A DNA stretch of 64,000 bases, from contig MEHQ01000915.1 in the NCBI GenBank assembly GCA_008828725.1, positions 198,159 through 262,158 of the forward strand, in the 5' to 3' direction. The notes under the pieces were generated by a model, which was not told the DNA's origin, made no database searches, and worked only from the letters and a program-made list of their open reading frames with translations. Each line of letters opens with the position of its first letter. Positions within the stretch are counted from its first letter, which is position 1. Positions 1 through 10,780 of the stretch are shown one piece after another. The position numbers and the translations under genes are program-made. This DNA is from Saccharina japonica. Its lineage: Eukaryota > Sar > Phaeophyceae > Laminariales > Laminariaceae.

Positions 1-2558
1 CCCTGGTTCACCAGCTTGCCCAGCTTCTGTTGGGTTTTTCGTGAGTTGGTGGTTACGGCGTCATGCGCCGCCAGCATGTCGGCCTCTGGGGCCAGGTCCC
101 CCTCTGCCCCGAGAGCCCATACCAGCCAAGATTCAGGGACGATGCCCGCCATCTCTTCCTTGGTCACCCCCCATGTGTCGCGGATCTCCCGCAAGCTTGA
201 TCCAAGCTGAGCAATGATGCTCGATCCTGGGAGCCCCCTCCTCGCTTTGATTCCGAGCGGGCCAGTGAGGTCTGCTAGCACCTCCGGCAGAATCCCCACC
301 CTGCTCCCGATTGAGGCAGACATTCGCCTCGCTTCTGTCGACGGCAGTCCTGATCCTCCCGCTCCCGTAGAAAGGCGTGCTTGGGCCTGCTGATAAGGTT
401 TGAGCGTCAGCCGACTATCCGGACACCCCTCCTGGAAAAACGATTGTGCCTCCGCCGCTCTCGGTAGCTCGAGGATTTTCTCGTACGCCCACTGCGCCCC
501 GTTGTCTGCCCTTTTACACGCTTCGAGGGACAGCCCCGGGTCCAAAGCCCTTTCGAGGTAGCTCGTCCGTTGCCCGAGAGATTTGACGGCGATGAGGGCC
601 GCTGCTTGTTTATCGGGCATGTTGGCGAGGCAGCGCGCAAGGCGGTCCGCGCCTCCATCCCTCACTCCCTCCATAGCTCGCTCCCTCACGTATTCTTCCG
701 TGCCGATCGGGACACCCACCACCGTCACCCCTCCGTCGTCTGCGATGCGGACGTCAACGCTTTCCAGGAGCGATATCTCCTCTGCCGTCGGGGCGTACCC
801 TTTGGGTGGTAGTGCCACTGTTTTGGCGGGGTTGACCACAATGCCGATGTCATCCAGCTCTCGCTGGAGGAAGGCGAATGCTCTAACCGTGTTAGCCGTG
901 ATCCCCGTAAGGCCGAAAGAGACATCGTCCATGTATGCGAAGGCTTCCACGCCTTCTCCCTCGAATGCCTGTCGGAATCGCTTTAGCCCGGTCGCAACGC
1001 CAGGCAGAACATTGCCGGTCCCATGGGGTCCCCTTGCTGGACACCACTTGAGCAAGCGATCTTCCTAATCTCCCCCGAGTCCATCCGGAAAAACACGTCT
1101 GCTGGTCTTGTGCCGTAGCACTTGGCTACTAACGGCGTAAGCGCTGGCACGCAGTTTGCCACCTCTTTTAGCACCGCCGTCCTTTTGACAGTGTTGAAGG
1201 CATTGGAGCAGTCCGTGAGAACGAGCCAGTTGCCTGTCTCGTGTAGCGTCCTAGCCCTCAGTCCCGCATGTTCCACTCCGCCGGGTTAACTTCCTCACCT
1301 CTCGGTTTACCTCCTCCAACCGCGGCCGCCAATGTCGCATAGCCCCTGCGGTGATGAGCCTCCTCCATGTCATGCCAACGCAGACCGGTCGAGATTTTCC
1401 CTCCAACGCCGTGAGGCTCGACTGCAAGAAGAGCTGCCAGAATTCTGGTGGGAACGCGTCGGGCTCGTCGACGATTCTCCGCCAGAAGGTTGTCATGCCC
1501 TTTCCGAACTCCTCTCTCCCGATGCCGGTATGGATGATGGATTGCGAATGAGCAAATCGTTGACCGTCGTTTCCGGGGCCTGAGAGGGCGTTGCGGGAGC
1601 TGATGACGTCGAAGAGCACCTCGGAGGCGTACTCATCGTCCGGGCGCCACGGGGGAACATTTCCATTCTCCACCTCGGTGGCGCTCGCCAGCACTGCAGC
1701 CGCCGCCGCCGCCGCGGACACGGCAGCGTGGTCTTCGAGCGGGAACTTGGCCGTCAGTGTGTTCCACGTCTCCTCGTTCCCTGCTGATCGTGGCTCTGCC
1801 AGAAGGTTGCGTGCTGCCACTTTGACTCCTCCCGCGTAGCGGCACGCTGATGACGCTCGTTCCAGCTTCGCCTCCTCTGAAGCTTCCGGGGCGGCCTCCC
1901 TTTGCCTCGGGTCTCCTCTCCTCGTGTACGCTATCAGCCATGGCAACAGGAGCACTATGTCCCCGCTCTCCACCAACGCGAATCTCTGTCGCCTCTTGAC
2001 CCGACCGTCGGGTGAGTGGAGCAGGGCTGGCATGAGGTACCACAACTTAATCGCGCGCAGGAGCGAGTTGGGCGTCGCCGAGTCCCGGTTCGGCCGGTGC
2101 TCTCCCATAGCGTGGTTGAGGATTCCGAGCACATGAACACTCAGGCGCGCGTGTGCTCCTGCCAGCTGCGGCTGTACCTTTTTTCCGGTTGCGAAACGTT
2201 GCCCCAGGTCGTCCAAGGAAACGGCATCGAGTGGTGGCCCTATGCCCAGGCTATTCTGGTCCCATCCGTACCAAAGCCCCCGGCTGCGTAGGTCCTCGTC
2301 GCCTATGGTCCCCCCTCCCATCCGCGCTGCCCGGTCGCGAAGCCCCGGGTCGGCTTGGACCGCTGCCTCCAGTGCGTCCCGCCTTGGATGCAGGACTCTG
2401 CAGTCGGCCGCTGGGCAGCGGAGTGGTGCCGGAGCCGCGCCTCTCGCAAGGGCGTCAACCACGCAACAAGCGTGGAGCACGTGGCGACCTTGCCCACAAG
2501 GAAAACGTACCGCCCGGTGCCCGAGCTGAAGCGTTACACCGCAGACCCCACAGGCCAC
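1..2558 (-). pseudogene. Non-LTR retrotransposon reverse transcriptase with N-terminal RING-like zinc finger; frameshifted, partial
   Basis: This would encode the polymerase of a LINE-type retrotransposon, which copies element RNA into DNA at a nicked target. The first 435 codons run from 2558 to 1251. They open with a Cys/His cluster (C3, C6, C21, H26, C31/C32, C48, C53) resembling a RING finger. The palm motifs follow: motif A with LVLTDCSNAF near 1225-1199, motif B with GVQQGDPMG near 1045-1019, and the catalytic FAYMDD at about 941-924. Motifs A and B lie in a different frame from both the start and YMDD. There is thus one frameshift near 1250-1290 and a compensating one near 985-1010. 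Beyond YMDD the original frame stays open to the window edge, so the 3' end is missing. No endonuclease domain was recognised. The RT assignment is secure; whether the frameshifts are decay or sequencing errors cannot be told. Confidence 0.85.
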
Positions 2559-2574
2559 TCCACCTGTGGTGTCA

Positions 2575-2660
2575 CCAAGGAAGGCACGGAGGCGCGTCCC
2601 GTTCCCTGTTCATCTCCCCAAGGAAGGCACGGAGGCGCGTCCCGTTCCCTGTTCTCCTCC
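2575..2660. repeat. 43-bp tandem duplication upstream of the retrotransposon ORF
   Basis: Two near-identical units beginning CCAAGGAAGGCACGGAGG start at 2575 and 2618, directly upstream of the reverse-transcriptase start. Short tandem repeats are common in LINE 5' regions, so this may be promoter or 5' UTR of the element (inference). Confidence 0.7.
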
Positions 2661-2699
2661 CTGGCGCCCTGGGAGATCCTCCCACCGGAGTCTCACCGT

Positions 2700-3240
2700 T
2701 TGGGGTCCTAGGCCCCCTGTCGTTGATGTCTGCTCCTCTCCCTCCGCTTCTTAGACTCGCCCCTCTTCCTTCTCTTCCCCCCCCACCGCTACTTCGCATC
2801 CCTCCGGTTTCCGCTTCTGCTCTACCCTCTCTATACCCCTCCCCCTCTCCGCTAGGTTCGCTCCTTGTGCCCGTCCTCGCCCCCCCCCACCCTCTCCACC
2901 CCCCCCGGCCCCCCCGCCCGGCTTGCTCTCTCCGCTCCCCCTGCTCTCCCCGCTCCCCTCNNNNNNNNNNNNNNNNNNNNNNNNNNNNNNNNNNNNNNNN
3001 NNNNNNNNNNNNNNNNNNNNNNNNNNNNNNNNNNNNNNNNNNNNNNNNNNNNNNNNNNNNNNNNNNNNNNNNNNNNNNNNNNNNNNNNNNNNNNNNNNNN
3101 NNNNNNNNNNNNNNNNNNNNNNNNNNNNNNNNNNNNNNNNNNNNNNNNCACTCCCCCGACTTCTCCTTCGCCCCCTGCTCCCCCCGGTCCTCCTGCTCCC
3201 TCCGTCCGCCGCCCCCACCCCCGGTCTGCTGACGAGGGTC
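2700..3240. repeat. Pyrimidine-rich low-complexity tract with 188-base N gap
   Basis: The plus strand is almost wholly C and T, with runs of C, on both sides of an assembly gap at 2961-3148. Long open frames here come from base composition and the gap, not coding. Nothing gene-like is seen. Confidence 0.85.
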
Positions 3241-3600
3241 GTTTGTTTTTTCGTGGTTCTATATGCACCGTCATTGGAGGCTTTGTTACATAACGCGAAC
3301 AAGCTTTGTTTTGGTCCAATTTTCAGGTAGATTCGGAGCCACTCGTCCAAGTGGCCAACACCCGGTAGTGAAAATGTGGGTACCCCCCCTATCGTAGCCC
3401 CAGTCAAGTCTGATTTTGAGCAAAAAGGGTACAGATCCGTTCGCTCGCCCGAGTGGTCTAAATACGGTGTTGAAAAAAATAATAATAATGGCATCATACC
3501 CCGACGCTTACCATTAGCAAATCAAAAACTGATTTTAGAGGGGAAAAATAAAGTTATATGTATTATGTAATGTATACCCGATGAACAGGACTGTAGTCCC
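3241..3600. other. Unassigned intergenic sequence
   Basis: No exon, RNA gene or clear repeat was recognised. The stretch is moderately AT-rich with a short AAT run near 3478-3488. Confidence 0.5.
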
Positions 3601-4000
3601 ATGGCCTAACTATACGTATACGACAGAGGTGTAAGGTATACCTTTTTTTGGCTGAAACGATTTCTGAAAGACCTATTAAAGGCTCCTTTATCCAAAATCT
3701 TCGGAACTGAAAACATGATCCCACACCAATTCCAAGTAGTTTGTCTCCAAAAACGGGGGACCAGTTCTTAAACCTTATAGGACTGGAGTCCCGTTTTGGG
3801 GACAAATTACTTAGAATTTGAGTGGTTTGTCCCCAAAACGAGACTGCAGTCCTAAAAGGGTCAAGGGGTTAACACAAAATCGTCAGAATCCCATTTTTGT
3901 GATGCGACATTTTCCGTTGTATCGTTAGGCCGTGGTATGTTTCATCTCGGGTACGAGGCACCTTTGTTTTCCCCCCAAAATCAGTTTTCGGGCGAGGTAT
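3600..4000. repeat. Dispersed repeat family R2, copy 1
   Basis: It shares blocks in the same order with 6690-6980 and 10075-10780: a TTTTTGGCTGA-like block, a TTTCNGAA block, a block near GTGGTATGTTTCATC, then AAATCAGTTTTCGGGCGAGG leading into AAGTGATCACCCTCAG. In this copy the TTAA-type MITE pair at 3690-3874 interrupts it, and the last block is amplified as the 69-bp array that follows. Confidence 0.6.
3690..3874. mobile_element. Pair of palindromic TTAA-type MITEs (degenerate)
   Basis: Two adjacent short elements match the family seen intact at 27636-27816. The first carries the ATTCCAAGTAGTTTGTC core. The second is a near palindrome with CCCGTTTTGGGGACAAAT and its inverse around TTAGAATTTGAG. 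The right end is GGGGTTAA at 3865-3872; the left end has decayed. They do not encode protein. Confidence 0.7.
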
Positions 4001-4345
4001 ATATATAGCTTATTAAGTGATCACCCTCAGAAGGCAGAAAGCTGTAGCATGGTGCACCTCTCTATCTATATATAGAGCTTCTTAAGTGATCACCCCCAGA
4101 AGGCAGAAAGCTGTAGCATGGTGCACCTCTCTACCTATATATAGAGCTTCTTAAGTGATCACCCTCAGAAGGCAGAAAGCTGTAGCATGGTGCACCTCTC
4201 TACCTATATATAGAGCTTATTAAGTGATCACCCTCAGAAGGCAGAAAGCTGTAGCATGGTGCACCTCTCTACCTATATATAGAGCTTATTAAGTGATCAC
4301 CCTCAGAAGGCAGAAAGCTGTAGCATGGTGCACCTCTCTACCGTA
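4001..4345. repeat. 69-bp tandem repeat, five copies
   Basis: The landmark TGATCACC recurs at 4018, 4087, 4156, 4225 and 4294, an exact 69-bp period. Each unit reads from an AT-rich TATATAGAGCTT segment through AGTGATCACCCTCAGAAGG to a CATGGTGCACCTCTCTACC end. Units differ by only one to three bases, so the amplification is recent. The unit is the terminal block of repeat family R2. Confidence 0.9.
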
Positions 4346-4801
4346 GCATGCATCCAACACAAGAAGACTGGAACTCGACGATTCTGGGTTAAGGTGCCCG
4401 ATCGTTCACAAAAAAAAAAACGGCTCAGCCAAAAAAAAAGTACTATCTCTATCGGAGCACGCTTCCCCCCCCCCCCCCCTCCGCCCCTTTTGTAGAACCA
4501 GTCGTTACCGGCTGACCGGCCGTGCTGCTTGATGTTCATATTATTTATATACGTACAGTAGCTTTTTTATAGTCAATATGTGTTTTGCCACTTTGCCACC
4601 TCCAAGCCGGTGTCTGTCTGCTCGCTCGATACAGTTTTTACTGTATGTCTCGGAGGCGTGTGCTATACTCTAAAAGTATTGCCTTTTTTTCGATTAAATA
4701 GTTTAGGGAGGAATGTATACTCCTAAGTCGTCTTCGGGAAAATGGCAAGTCTTGTTTAGCAATTTGGGGCTCCCCCCCCCCCCCCCCCCGCCCCCCCACC
4801 T
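4346..4801. other. Non-coding spacer with C/G homopolymer runs
   Basis: No exon or RNA gene was recognised. C runs lie near 4466-4480 and 4772-4796. Confidence 0.5.
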
Positions 4802-5330
4802 GGCGGTCGAGTTAGACCATCTGTGCGGGGTGGAGAACCTTTGTTCCGCACAAGGGGAATGGTCGTATCACGTAGTGTGTATATGGTAAGGCACCAGCGA
4901 GGCAGTTACATAGTGCTCCCATTGCTGTCTCAGGAAGTGGCCACACCAGAAATAAAATTAGTTCATTGAAGCAGTCATCCATATGCAAGTCCGCCTCACA
5001 AGCGGTTCTTAGTAGGATGCAGCTCACCATTTCATGCGACTCGCCCAACACCTCACGGCGCTTCGCGCTTGGTACTAGCAATGTCTGCCTGGTCGATGAA
5101 AACCCGACATGCTCCGTCCCGGCATTGTAGGGATGCGAGGGTCTATGGTCATACGACTACGCCCATGCATGAAAATGAAGTACACCCCCCCCCCTGTCGC
5201 GCTTGGTGCAAGCAATGTCTGCCTGGTTGGTGAAAATCAACGTGCTCCGTCCCGGCATTGTCGGGATGTGAGGGTCTATGGTCATACGACTACGGCCATC
5301 CATGAAAATTAAGTGCACCCCCCCCACCCC
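4802..5330 (+). repeat. Dispersed repeat R1: one long and one truncated copy in tandem
   Basis: The long copy (to about 5192) has, in order: a GTAGTGTGTATATGGTAAGG block, CATTGCTGTCTC, TCCATATGCAAGTCCGCC, AGGATGCAGCTCACC, CTTCGCGCTTGGT, CCCGGCATTGTAGGGATG and TATGGTCATACGACTACG, then ends in a C run after AAGTACA. The second copy (5193-5330) starts at the CGCGCTTGGTGCAAGC block and ends in the same way. Confidence 0.85.
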
Positions 5331-5529
5331 TAAAGTACCCCCTCTTGTCTAGGTCATGTGATTGTTCATCGAGTTGTTGCACCTTCCTCCCCCCCCCCCC
5401 CCCCCATCAAAATCATCTTTTTGGGTGGCACGAAAAGAAAGCTCTTTAGGGGAGGAGCCACAGAAAAAGAAAGGGTGTACCTTTACCGTAGTTTGCGTCA
5501 AAATGAGTATCTGGTGCCTTTCACCGCAA

Positions 5530-5790
5530 AGGCTTTCATACCCCNACGGCGCCTCGCGCTTGGTGCAAGCAATGCCTGGATGGTCGGTGGAAACCCGACC
5601 CTCTTCATGCGAATCGCCAAACACTTTACGGTGCTTAGCGCTTGGTGCCCGCAATGCCTGCTGCGTGGTCTGTGAAAACCCGACGTGCTAAAAAAAAACA
5701 GTATCTACCCCCGTCCCGGCATTGTAGAGATGCGAAGGTCTATGGTCATACGACTACGGCCATGCATGAATATCGAGTACACCCCCCCCC
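5530..5790 (+). repeat. Dispersed repeat R1, rearranged copy
   Basis: The CGCTTGGTGCAAGCAATG block occurs twice, once as a partial duplication, before the CCCGGCATTGTAG and TATGGTCATACGACTACG blocks and the terminal C run. A single N lies at 5525. It is very similar to part of the next copy at 5865-6320. Confidence 0.8.
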
Positions 5791-5864
5791 TCCCCGATGA
5801 GTACACCCCCAGGGTACCGCTATTAGTTTGTTTTCGTTTTTTGTTGGCGATCGCCACGGCCGGC

Positions 5865-6320
5865 GGTTGAGTCTTAGGTGATTTGTGCGGCGTGGAGAAT
5901 ATTAACTCTGCTCAATGGGAATTATCGTATCGCGTAGTGTGTATATGGTAAGGCGTGCTCTCGAGACAGTTGCATAGTACACCCGTTGCTGTCTCTGGAA
6001 GTGGTCACAATAGAAAAAAATACAAAATCATCCGACGCTGTGTCATCCATATATACGCAAGAAAGTCCGTTTCACAGGCAGTTCTTTGTAGGGTGCAGCT
6101 CACCCTCCACGCGATTCGCCAAACACTTCACGGCGCCTCGCGCTTGGTGCAAGCAATGCCTGGATGGTCGGTGGAAACCCGACCCTTTTCATGCGAATCG
6201 CCAAACACTTTACGGCGCTTAGCGCTTGGTGCCAGCAATGCCTGCTGCGTGGTCTGTGAAAACCCGACGTGCTCCGTTCCGGCATTGTAATCTCGCGAGC
6301 GTCTATGGCCATACGACTAG
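5865..6320 (+). repeat. Dispersed repeat R1, long copy
   Basis: It contains the extended 5' block (GCGTAGTGTGTATATGGTAA) seen only here and in the 4802 copy. It then has the internal blocks with the same partial duplication as the 5530 copy, and lacks the C-run end. Confidence 0.8.
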
Positions 6321-6690
6321 GGTGCTAAGGTAGCGCCATAAAGGCCCATGGCACTGCCATGGCACACGCCATAGTACCGTAAGGAGGCTGGTTAATTCAC
6401 GGGGGAGTACGTACGATCGTTTGTCAGCGCTCGTTTTCTCGATAACAACAGCAGTAAGGGTGCTACAACAGCAGTCGAAAAATGTATGTTTCGGATGGCT
6501 CTCGAGCAGATACTTCCCAAACACACATCTTTTTCGGTATTTGACAAGCTTATCGGCCGTTGTCGAGATAAACGGGGGGGGCTGAACAACGAATCACATC
6601 CATCACCTGTGCGATAATCCGCATCCTTACTGTACACACCATGGCAATGTCTTGGCGATGTCATGGCACATGCCACACGGTACAGTCAAC
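6320..6690. other. Spacer with CATGGC-rich patches
   Basis: Around 6340-6370 and 6640-6670 there are clusters of CCATGG/GCCATGGCA words like those of the 190-bp satellite at 8.9-9.5 kb. These are probably eroded relatives. No gene is recognised. Confidence 0.4.
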
Positions 6691-6980
6691 GACCCGTGCT
6701 ACGATAGAGGTACACCAAGGTATACCGTTTTTTGGCAGAAATCGTTTCTGGATGATAGGGCCTCCTTAGCCCAAATTCGTCGGACTTTCATCATTCTTGT
6801 GTCGGAAAATGGTCCATCGTATACTTAAGGCATGGTATTTTTCATCATTGGTAGCATTTTTACAGTAGTTTCCTTCAAAATCAGTGTTTGGGTGAAGCGT
6901 ACAGTAGACTTCTTAAGTGACCACCCTCAGACGAAAACCTGGTGCACCTGCATGCAGGCTACCCTGAGCATTGGCACGCT
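6690..6980. repeat. Dispersed repeat family R2, copy 2
   Basis: Blocks CGTGCTACGATAGAGGTA, GTTTTTTGGCAGAAATCG, CAAAATCAGTGTTTGGGTGA and CTTAAGTGACCACCCTCAGA appear in the same order as in the 3.6-kb and 10.1-kb copies. Its right end overlaps the left arm of the inverted repeat that follows. Confidence 0.65.
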
Positions 6981-8355
6981 TCGCGGGAAGCAGAAGATTT
7001 CAACGTTGAACCTCAAACGAGTGCACACTAATAGCCCATGTCCAGTTTTCGGTCGCGTACCAAACGGGTCCCCCAGCTAAAAGGCTCGATGCGGCCCCCT
7101 AATGCATCGGTCCCCTAGCCAGAATCCCAGACCCGGTCCCCTTATGCACCGGTCCCCCAAGGGCGTAAAAAAAAAAGAGAAAACGACACCACACTTGTAG
7201 AAAGGTCAGAATGAAAAACAAACCGGATCGCTGTGATCACAGGACGAAATGAGCTAAAAACATTTTTTTTTTCGTTTTTTGTTCCCTTTTTTTAACTTGG
7301 TTTTAGAGACCCCCCTATTTTTTTTTCGGGGGTGGGGGGGGGGGGTGTACTCATGTTGTGCACGGCCGTAGTCATATGACCATAGATCCTCGCATCCCTA
7401 AAATGCCGGGACGGAGCGCGTTGCGTTTTCACCAACCAGGCAGACATTGCTTGCACCAAGCGCGAAACGCCGTGAGATATTGGGCGAGTCGCATGGAGGG
7501 TGAGCTGCATCCTGCTAAGAACCGCCTCTGAGGCAAGGGTATGCGCGGATCTGAATCCCATATACCCCACTACGCCCCCCCCCCCTATATTGGAGGGAAG
7601 AACCGGCCGTTGTGATCCCAGAAAACCAAAAGTCAACTTTTTTTTAAATTACCCCACCCCCCAAGTCCGCACCAGTGAATGTCTCCGGAAGTGGCCACAC
7701 AAGAAATTAAATTAACTCATTGAAGTTGTCGTCCATATGCAAGAAGTCCGCTTCAGAGGCGGTTCTTCGCAGGATGCAGCTCACCCTCCATGCGACTCGC
7801 CCAATACCTCACGGCGTTTCGCGCTTGGTGCAAGCAATGTCTGCCTGGTTGGTGAAAACCCAACGCGCTCCGTCCCGGCATTGTAGGGATGCGAGGGTCT
7901 ATGGTCATATGACTACGGCCGTGCACAACATGAGTACACCCCCCCCCCCCCCCACCAGCGAAAAAAAAATAGGGGGGTCTCTAAAACCAAGTTAAAAAAA
8001 GGGAACAAAAAACGAAAAAAAAAATGTTTTTCGCTCATTTCGTCCTGTGATCACAGCGATCCGGTTTGTTTTTCATTCTGACCTTTCTACAAGTGTGGTG
8101 TCGTTTTCTCTTTTTTTTTTACGCCCTTGGGGGACCGGTGCATAAGGGGACCGGGTCTGGGATTCTGGCTAGGGGACCGATGCATTAGGGGGCCGCATCG
8201 AGCCTTTTAGCTGGGGGACCCGTTTGGTACGCGACCGAAAACTGGACATGGGCTATTAGTGTGCACTCGTTTGAGGTTCAACGTTGAAATCTTCTGCTTC
8301 CCGCGAAGCGTGCCAATGCTCAGGGTAGCCTGCATGCAGGTGCACCAGGTTTTCG
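6932..8355. repeat. Large fold-back repeat: about 605-bp arms around a 215-bp spacer
   Basis: The left arm 6932-7534 and right arm 7750-8355 are reverse complements with few differences. CGAAAACCTGGTGCACC at 6932 pairs with its inverse ending at 8355, and the TGATCACAG blocks near 7230 and 8050 pair. Each arm carries an R1 copy (minus at 7345-7534, plus at 7750-7950). Open frames on either arm are mirror images of one another and are not genes. Confidence 0.9.
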
Positions 8356-8449
8356 TGGGGGGGGGGGAATTAAACAGTCTGGAATAAACATACCAGGTAT
8401 ACTATAGTGTTCCGATGTGTTGACGTGATGGAGTGGGTCTACTATTTAT

Positions 8450-8672
8450 AGGACCATAGACCCTCGCATCCCTACAATGCCGGGACGGAGCGCGTTGGGT
8501 TTTCACCAACCAGGCAGACATTGCTTGCACCAAGCGCGAAACGGGTAATTAAAAAAAAAGTTGACTTCTGGTTTTCTGGGATCACAACGGCCCGGTGCTT
8601 CCCTCCAATATAGGGGGGGGGGGCGTAGTGGGGTATATGGGATTCAGATCCGCGCATACCCTTGGGTCCCCA
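8450..8672 (-). repeat. R1 fragment joined to an inverted copy of the fold-back spacer
   Basis: 8450-8544 is the 3' part of an R1 copy in minus orientation. 8545-8672 is the reverse complement of 7535-7654, the spacer of the preceding fold-back (shared AACTTTT, TGTGATCCCAGAAAACC and GCGCGGATCTGAATCCC blocks). Spacer and arms were therefore both duplicated in inverse orientation. Confidence 0.85.
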
Positions 8673-8929
8673 AGCCACAAATCCCAGGTTCGGTCCCCTA
8701 ATGCACCGGTCCCCTAGCGCATTACAGCTGTACATGCGTCACTCACATTGAGCGGCATGACATGCCACAAGGAAGGGGGCCCATTCATGGGTGACCGGGG
8801 CTGTACTACCATTGCACTTGCCTTCATCCATTCCTACGCATCGCAATGGCAATGACCACAATGTCACTGAGAACTGAGAACCCATAGGTGCGCCATAAAA
8901 CGGTAGGTAGCGGCACAGTGTCGTGGCAA

Positions 8930-9560
8930 TGCCATGGAACCTTCCCTATGGCGTTGCCTTGGAACTTGTTCATGGCAAAATGGCATGATGTTTTTCGTAG
9001 CATGCCATGGCAGTCAGTGCCGTGAAACCCCATGACCATGCCATGAACACGGCCTTGCCGTGAAAGCCCATGACAGCTCGTGCAAGCCTATGAACGTGCA
9101 TGCAACGGCATGAACGCGCATTGGATGCCATAATGGCACCATGGATCGCCATAGTATTTGTTCATGGCAATGCCATGCTGTTTTTCGTAGCATGCCATGG
9201 CAGTCAGTGCCGTGAACCCCATGACCATGCCATGAACATGGCCTTGCCGTGAAAGCCCATGACAGCTCGTGCAAGCCTATGAACGTGCATACAACGGCAT
9301 GAACGCGCATTGGATGCCATAGTGGCACCATGGATCGCCATAGTATTTGTTCATGGCAATGCCATGATGTTTTTCGTAGCATGCCATGGCAGTCAGTGCC
9401 GTTAAATTTCATGGTCATGCCATGATTACGGCCTTCCCATGAAAGCACATGCCAGTTCGTGAAAGCCTATTAACTTCCATGAAATGGCATGAAGAACGCG
9501 CATGGAATGTGTATGATGGCGCCATGGCATCGCTATAACAGTGCCATGGCACCCTCATGA
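8930..9560. repeat. 190-bp satellite, about three units, rich in CATGG words
   Basis: TTTTTCGTAGCATGCCATGG recurs at 8991, 9181 and 9370, a period of 189-190 bp. Units carry many self-complementary words (CCATGG, GCATGC). The third unit is more diverged. The long minus-strand frame at 9014-9448 is a product of the repeat. Confidence 0.9.
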
Positions 9561-10070
9561 TATTGTCAAGGAACCCAAGATCCATATCCACCTAAGAAAC
9601 CCGGGGATGTAGCCCGAATATCCCCGGACGGCCACAAAACCCATATGGTACACCATGCGTAGGTTGTGGGCCCCTGTACTGGAGGGGATCAGAAGGACAA
9701 GGAAATACGTTGCAGTGGCTTATAGAAGACCCCACACCGGTAAACCTAGGGAATACCTCGCGAATGAAGCGTTGATAATGTTCAACAGTTGCTGTTGTGG
9801 GGTGACGCTCTACATTTTCACAACAAACAGTAGTATACGGTCCGCTGCCGATGCGCCATTCCGTCGCCCTATGATGTGGAGGCGGATGACAACGCTCAAC
9901 TCCCCTGGTGACCACAGCTCACAGCAGTAGCACGGCTACGAGTAGTTATTATCAGCTCGCAGCAGCAGCAGCAGCAGCAGCAGCTGCAGATAGATAACCA
10001 CTACACTTGGGCAGCTCTGTGATGAAGCTTGCACCGGAAGGAAGCAGCAGCTCGGAGGTTGGGCCATGGT
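9561..10070. other. Unassigned intergenic sequence with a CAG run
   Basis: Minus-strand 9592-9915 is open for 107 codons but resembles nothing recognised and lacks coding features. A CAG trinucleotide run lies at 9959-9982. Confidence 0.4.
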
Positions 10071-10074
10071 GCTG

Positions 10075-10780
10075 TTGACGCGTGCTACGATAGAAGTAGC
10101 ACTTTTTGGCTGATTTTGTTTTCGAAATGACAGGGCTCCTTAAGGGCCCGTTTTAACGAAGAAGAAAAAAATTCAATTTGGAAAAAAAACAAATCAAATC
10201 CGCTTTTCATTGGTCAACACACGCACCAGCACCAAAGATTAGGATCTTGGGGCATAGTATTTGGTGCTGGTGCGTGTGTTGACCAATGAAAAGCGAATTT
10301 GAATTTTATTTTTTCCAAATTGAATTTATTTTGTACTCGTTAATATGGGCCCTAAGGGTTTTAACAAAGAAAAAAAAAAAAAATTGGAAAAAATAAAATT
10401 CAAATTCGCTTTTCATTGGTCAACACACGCACCAGCACCAAAGATTAGGATCTTGGGGCATACTATTTGGTGCTGGTGCGTGTGTTGACCAATGAAAAGC
10501 GAATTTGAATTTCATTTTTTTCCAAATTGAATTTATTTAATACTCGGTAATTCGGGCCCTTAACCCAAAATATTCGGAATCGAAATTTCATTCTTCCTTG
10601 TTGCAGTAAACTTCGTTGTATACTCAGACCGTGGGATTACTCGTCGGGTACGTACGTAGCACCTTTAGTTTCCTCCCAAATCAGTTTTTGGGTGAGGTAT
10701 AGAGCTCCCCAAGTGATAAGGGACCACCCTCAGAAGGCAGAAACATGGTGAACCTCTGCCTTAGCATGCGTCGCCTCAGG
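10075..10780. repeat. Dispersed repeat family R2, copy 3, carrying inserted fold-backs
   Basis: It starts with CGTGCTACGATAGAAGTAGC and TTTTTGGCTGATTTTG. It resumes after the insert at about 10560 with ATTCGGAATCGAAATTTC and CAAATCAGTTTTTGGGTGAGG, and ends in GACCACCCTCAGAAGGC. Confidence 0.65.
10150..10560. mobile_element. Two tandem fold-back MITEs, 206-bp period
   Basis: Each unit is a hairpin. CGCTTTTCATTGGTCAACAC and a following CACCAGCACCAAA are mirrored by TTTGGTGCTGGTG and GTGTTGACCAATGAAAAGCG around a short AAAGATTAGGATCTTGG loop. The left arm starts are 10201 and 10407. Both units share the flank pattern GGGCCC...TTTTAACAAAG, so one is a tandem duplicate of the other including its flank. 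Confidence 0.85.

Noticed and set aside
2153..3497. Long frames spanning the N gap near 3 kb
   Set aside because: Part lies antisense to the reverse transcriptase and the rest is pyrimidine tract plus undefined bases.
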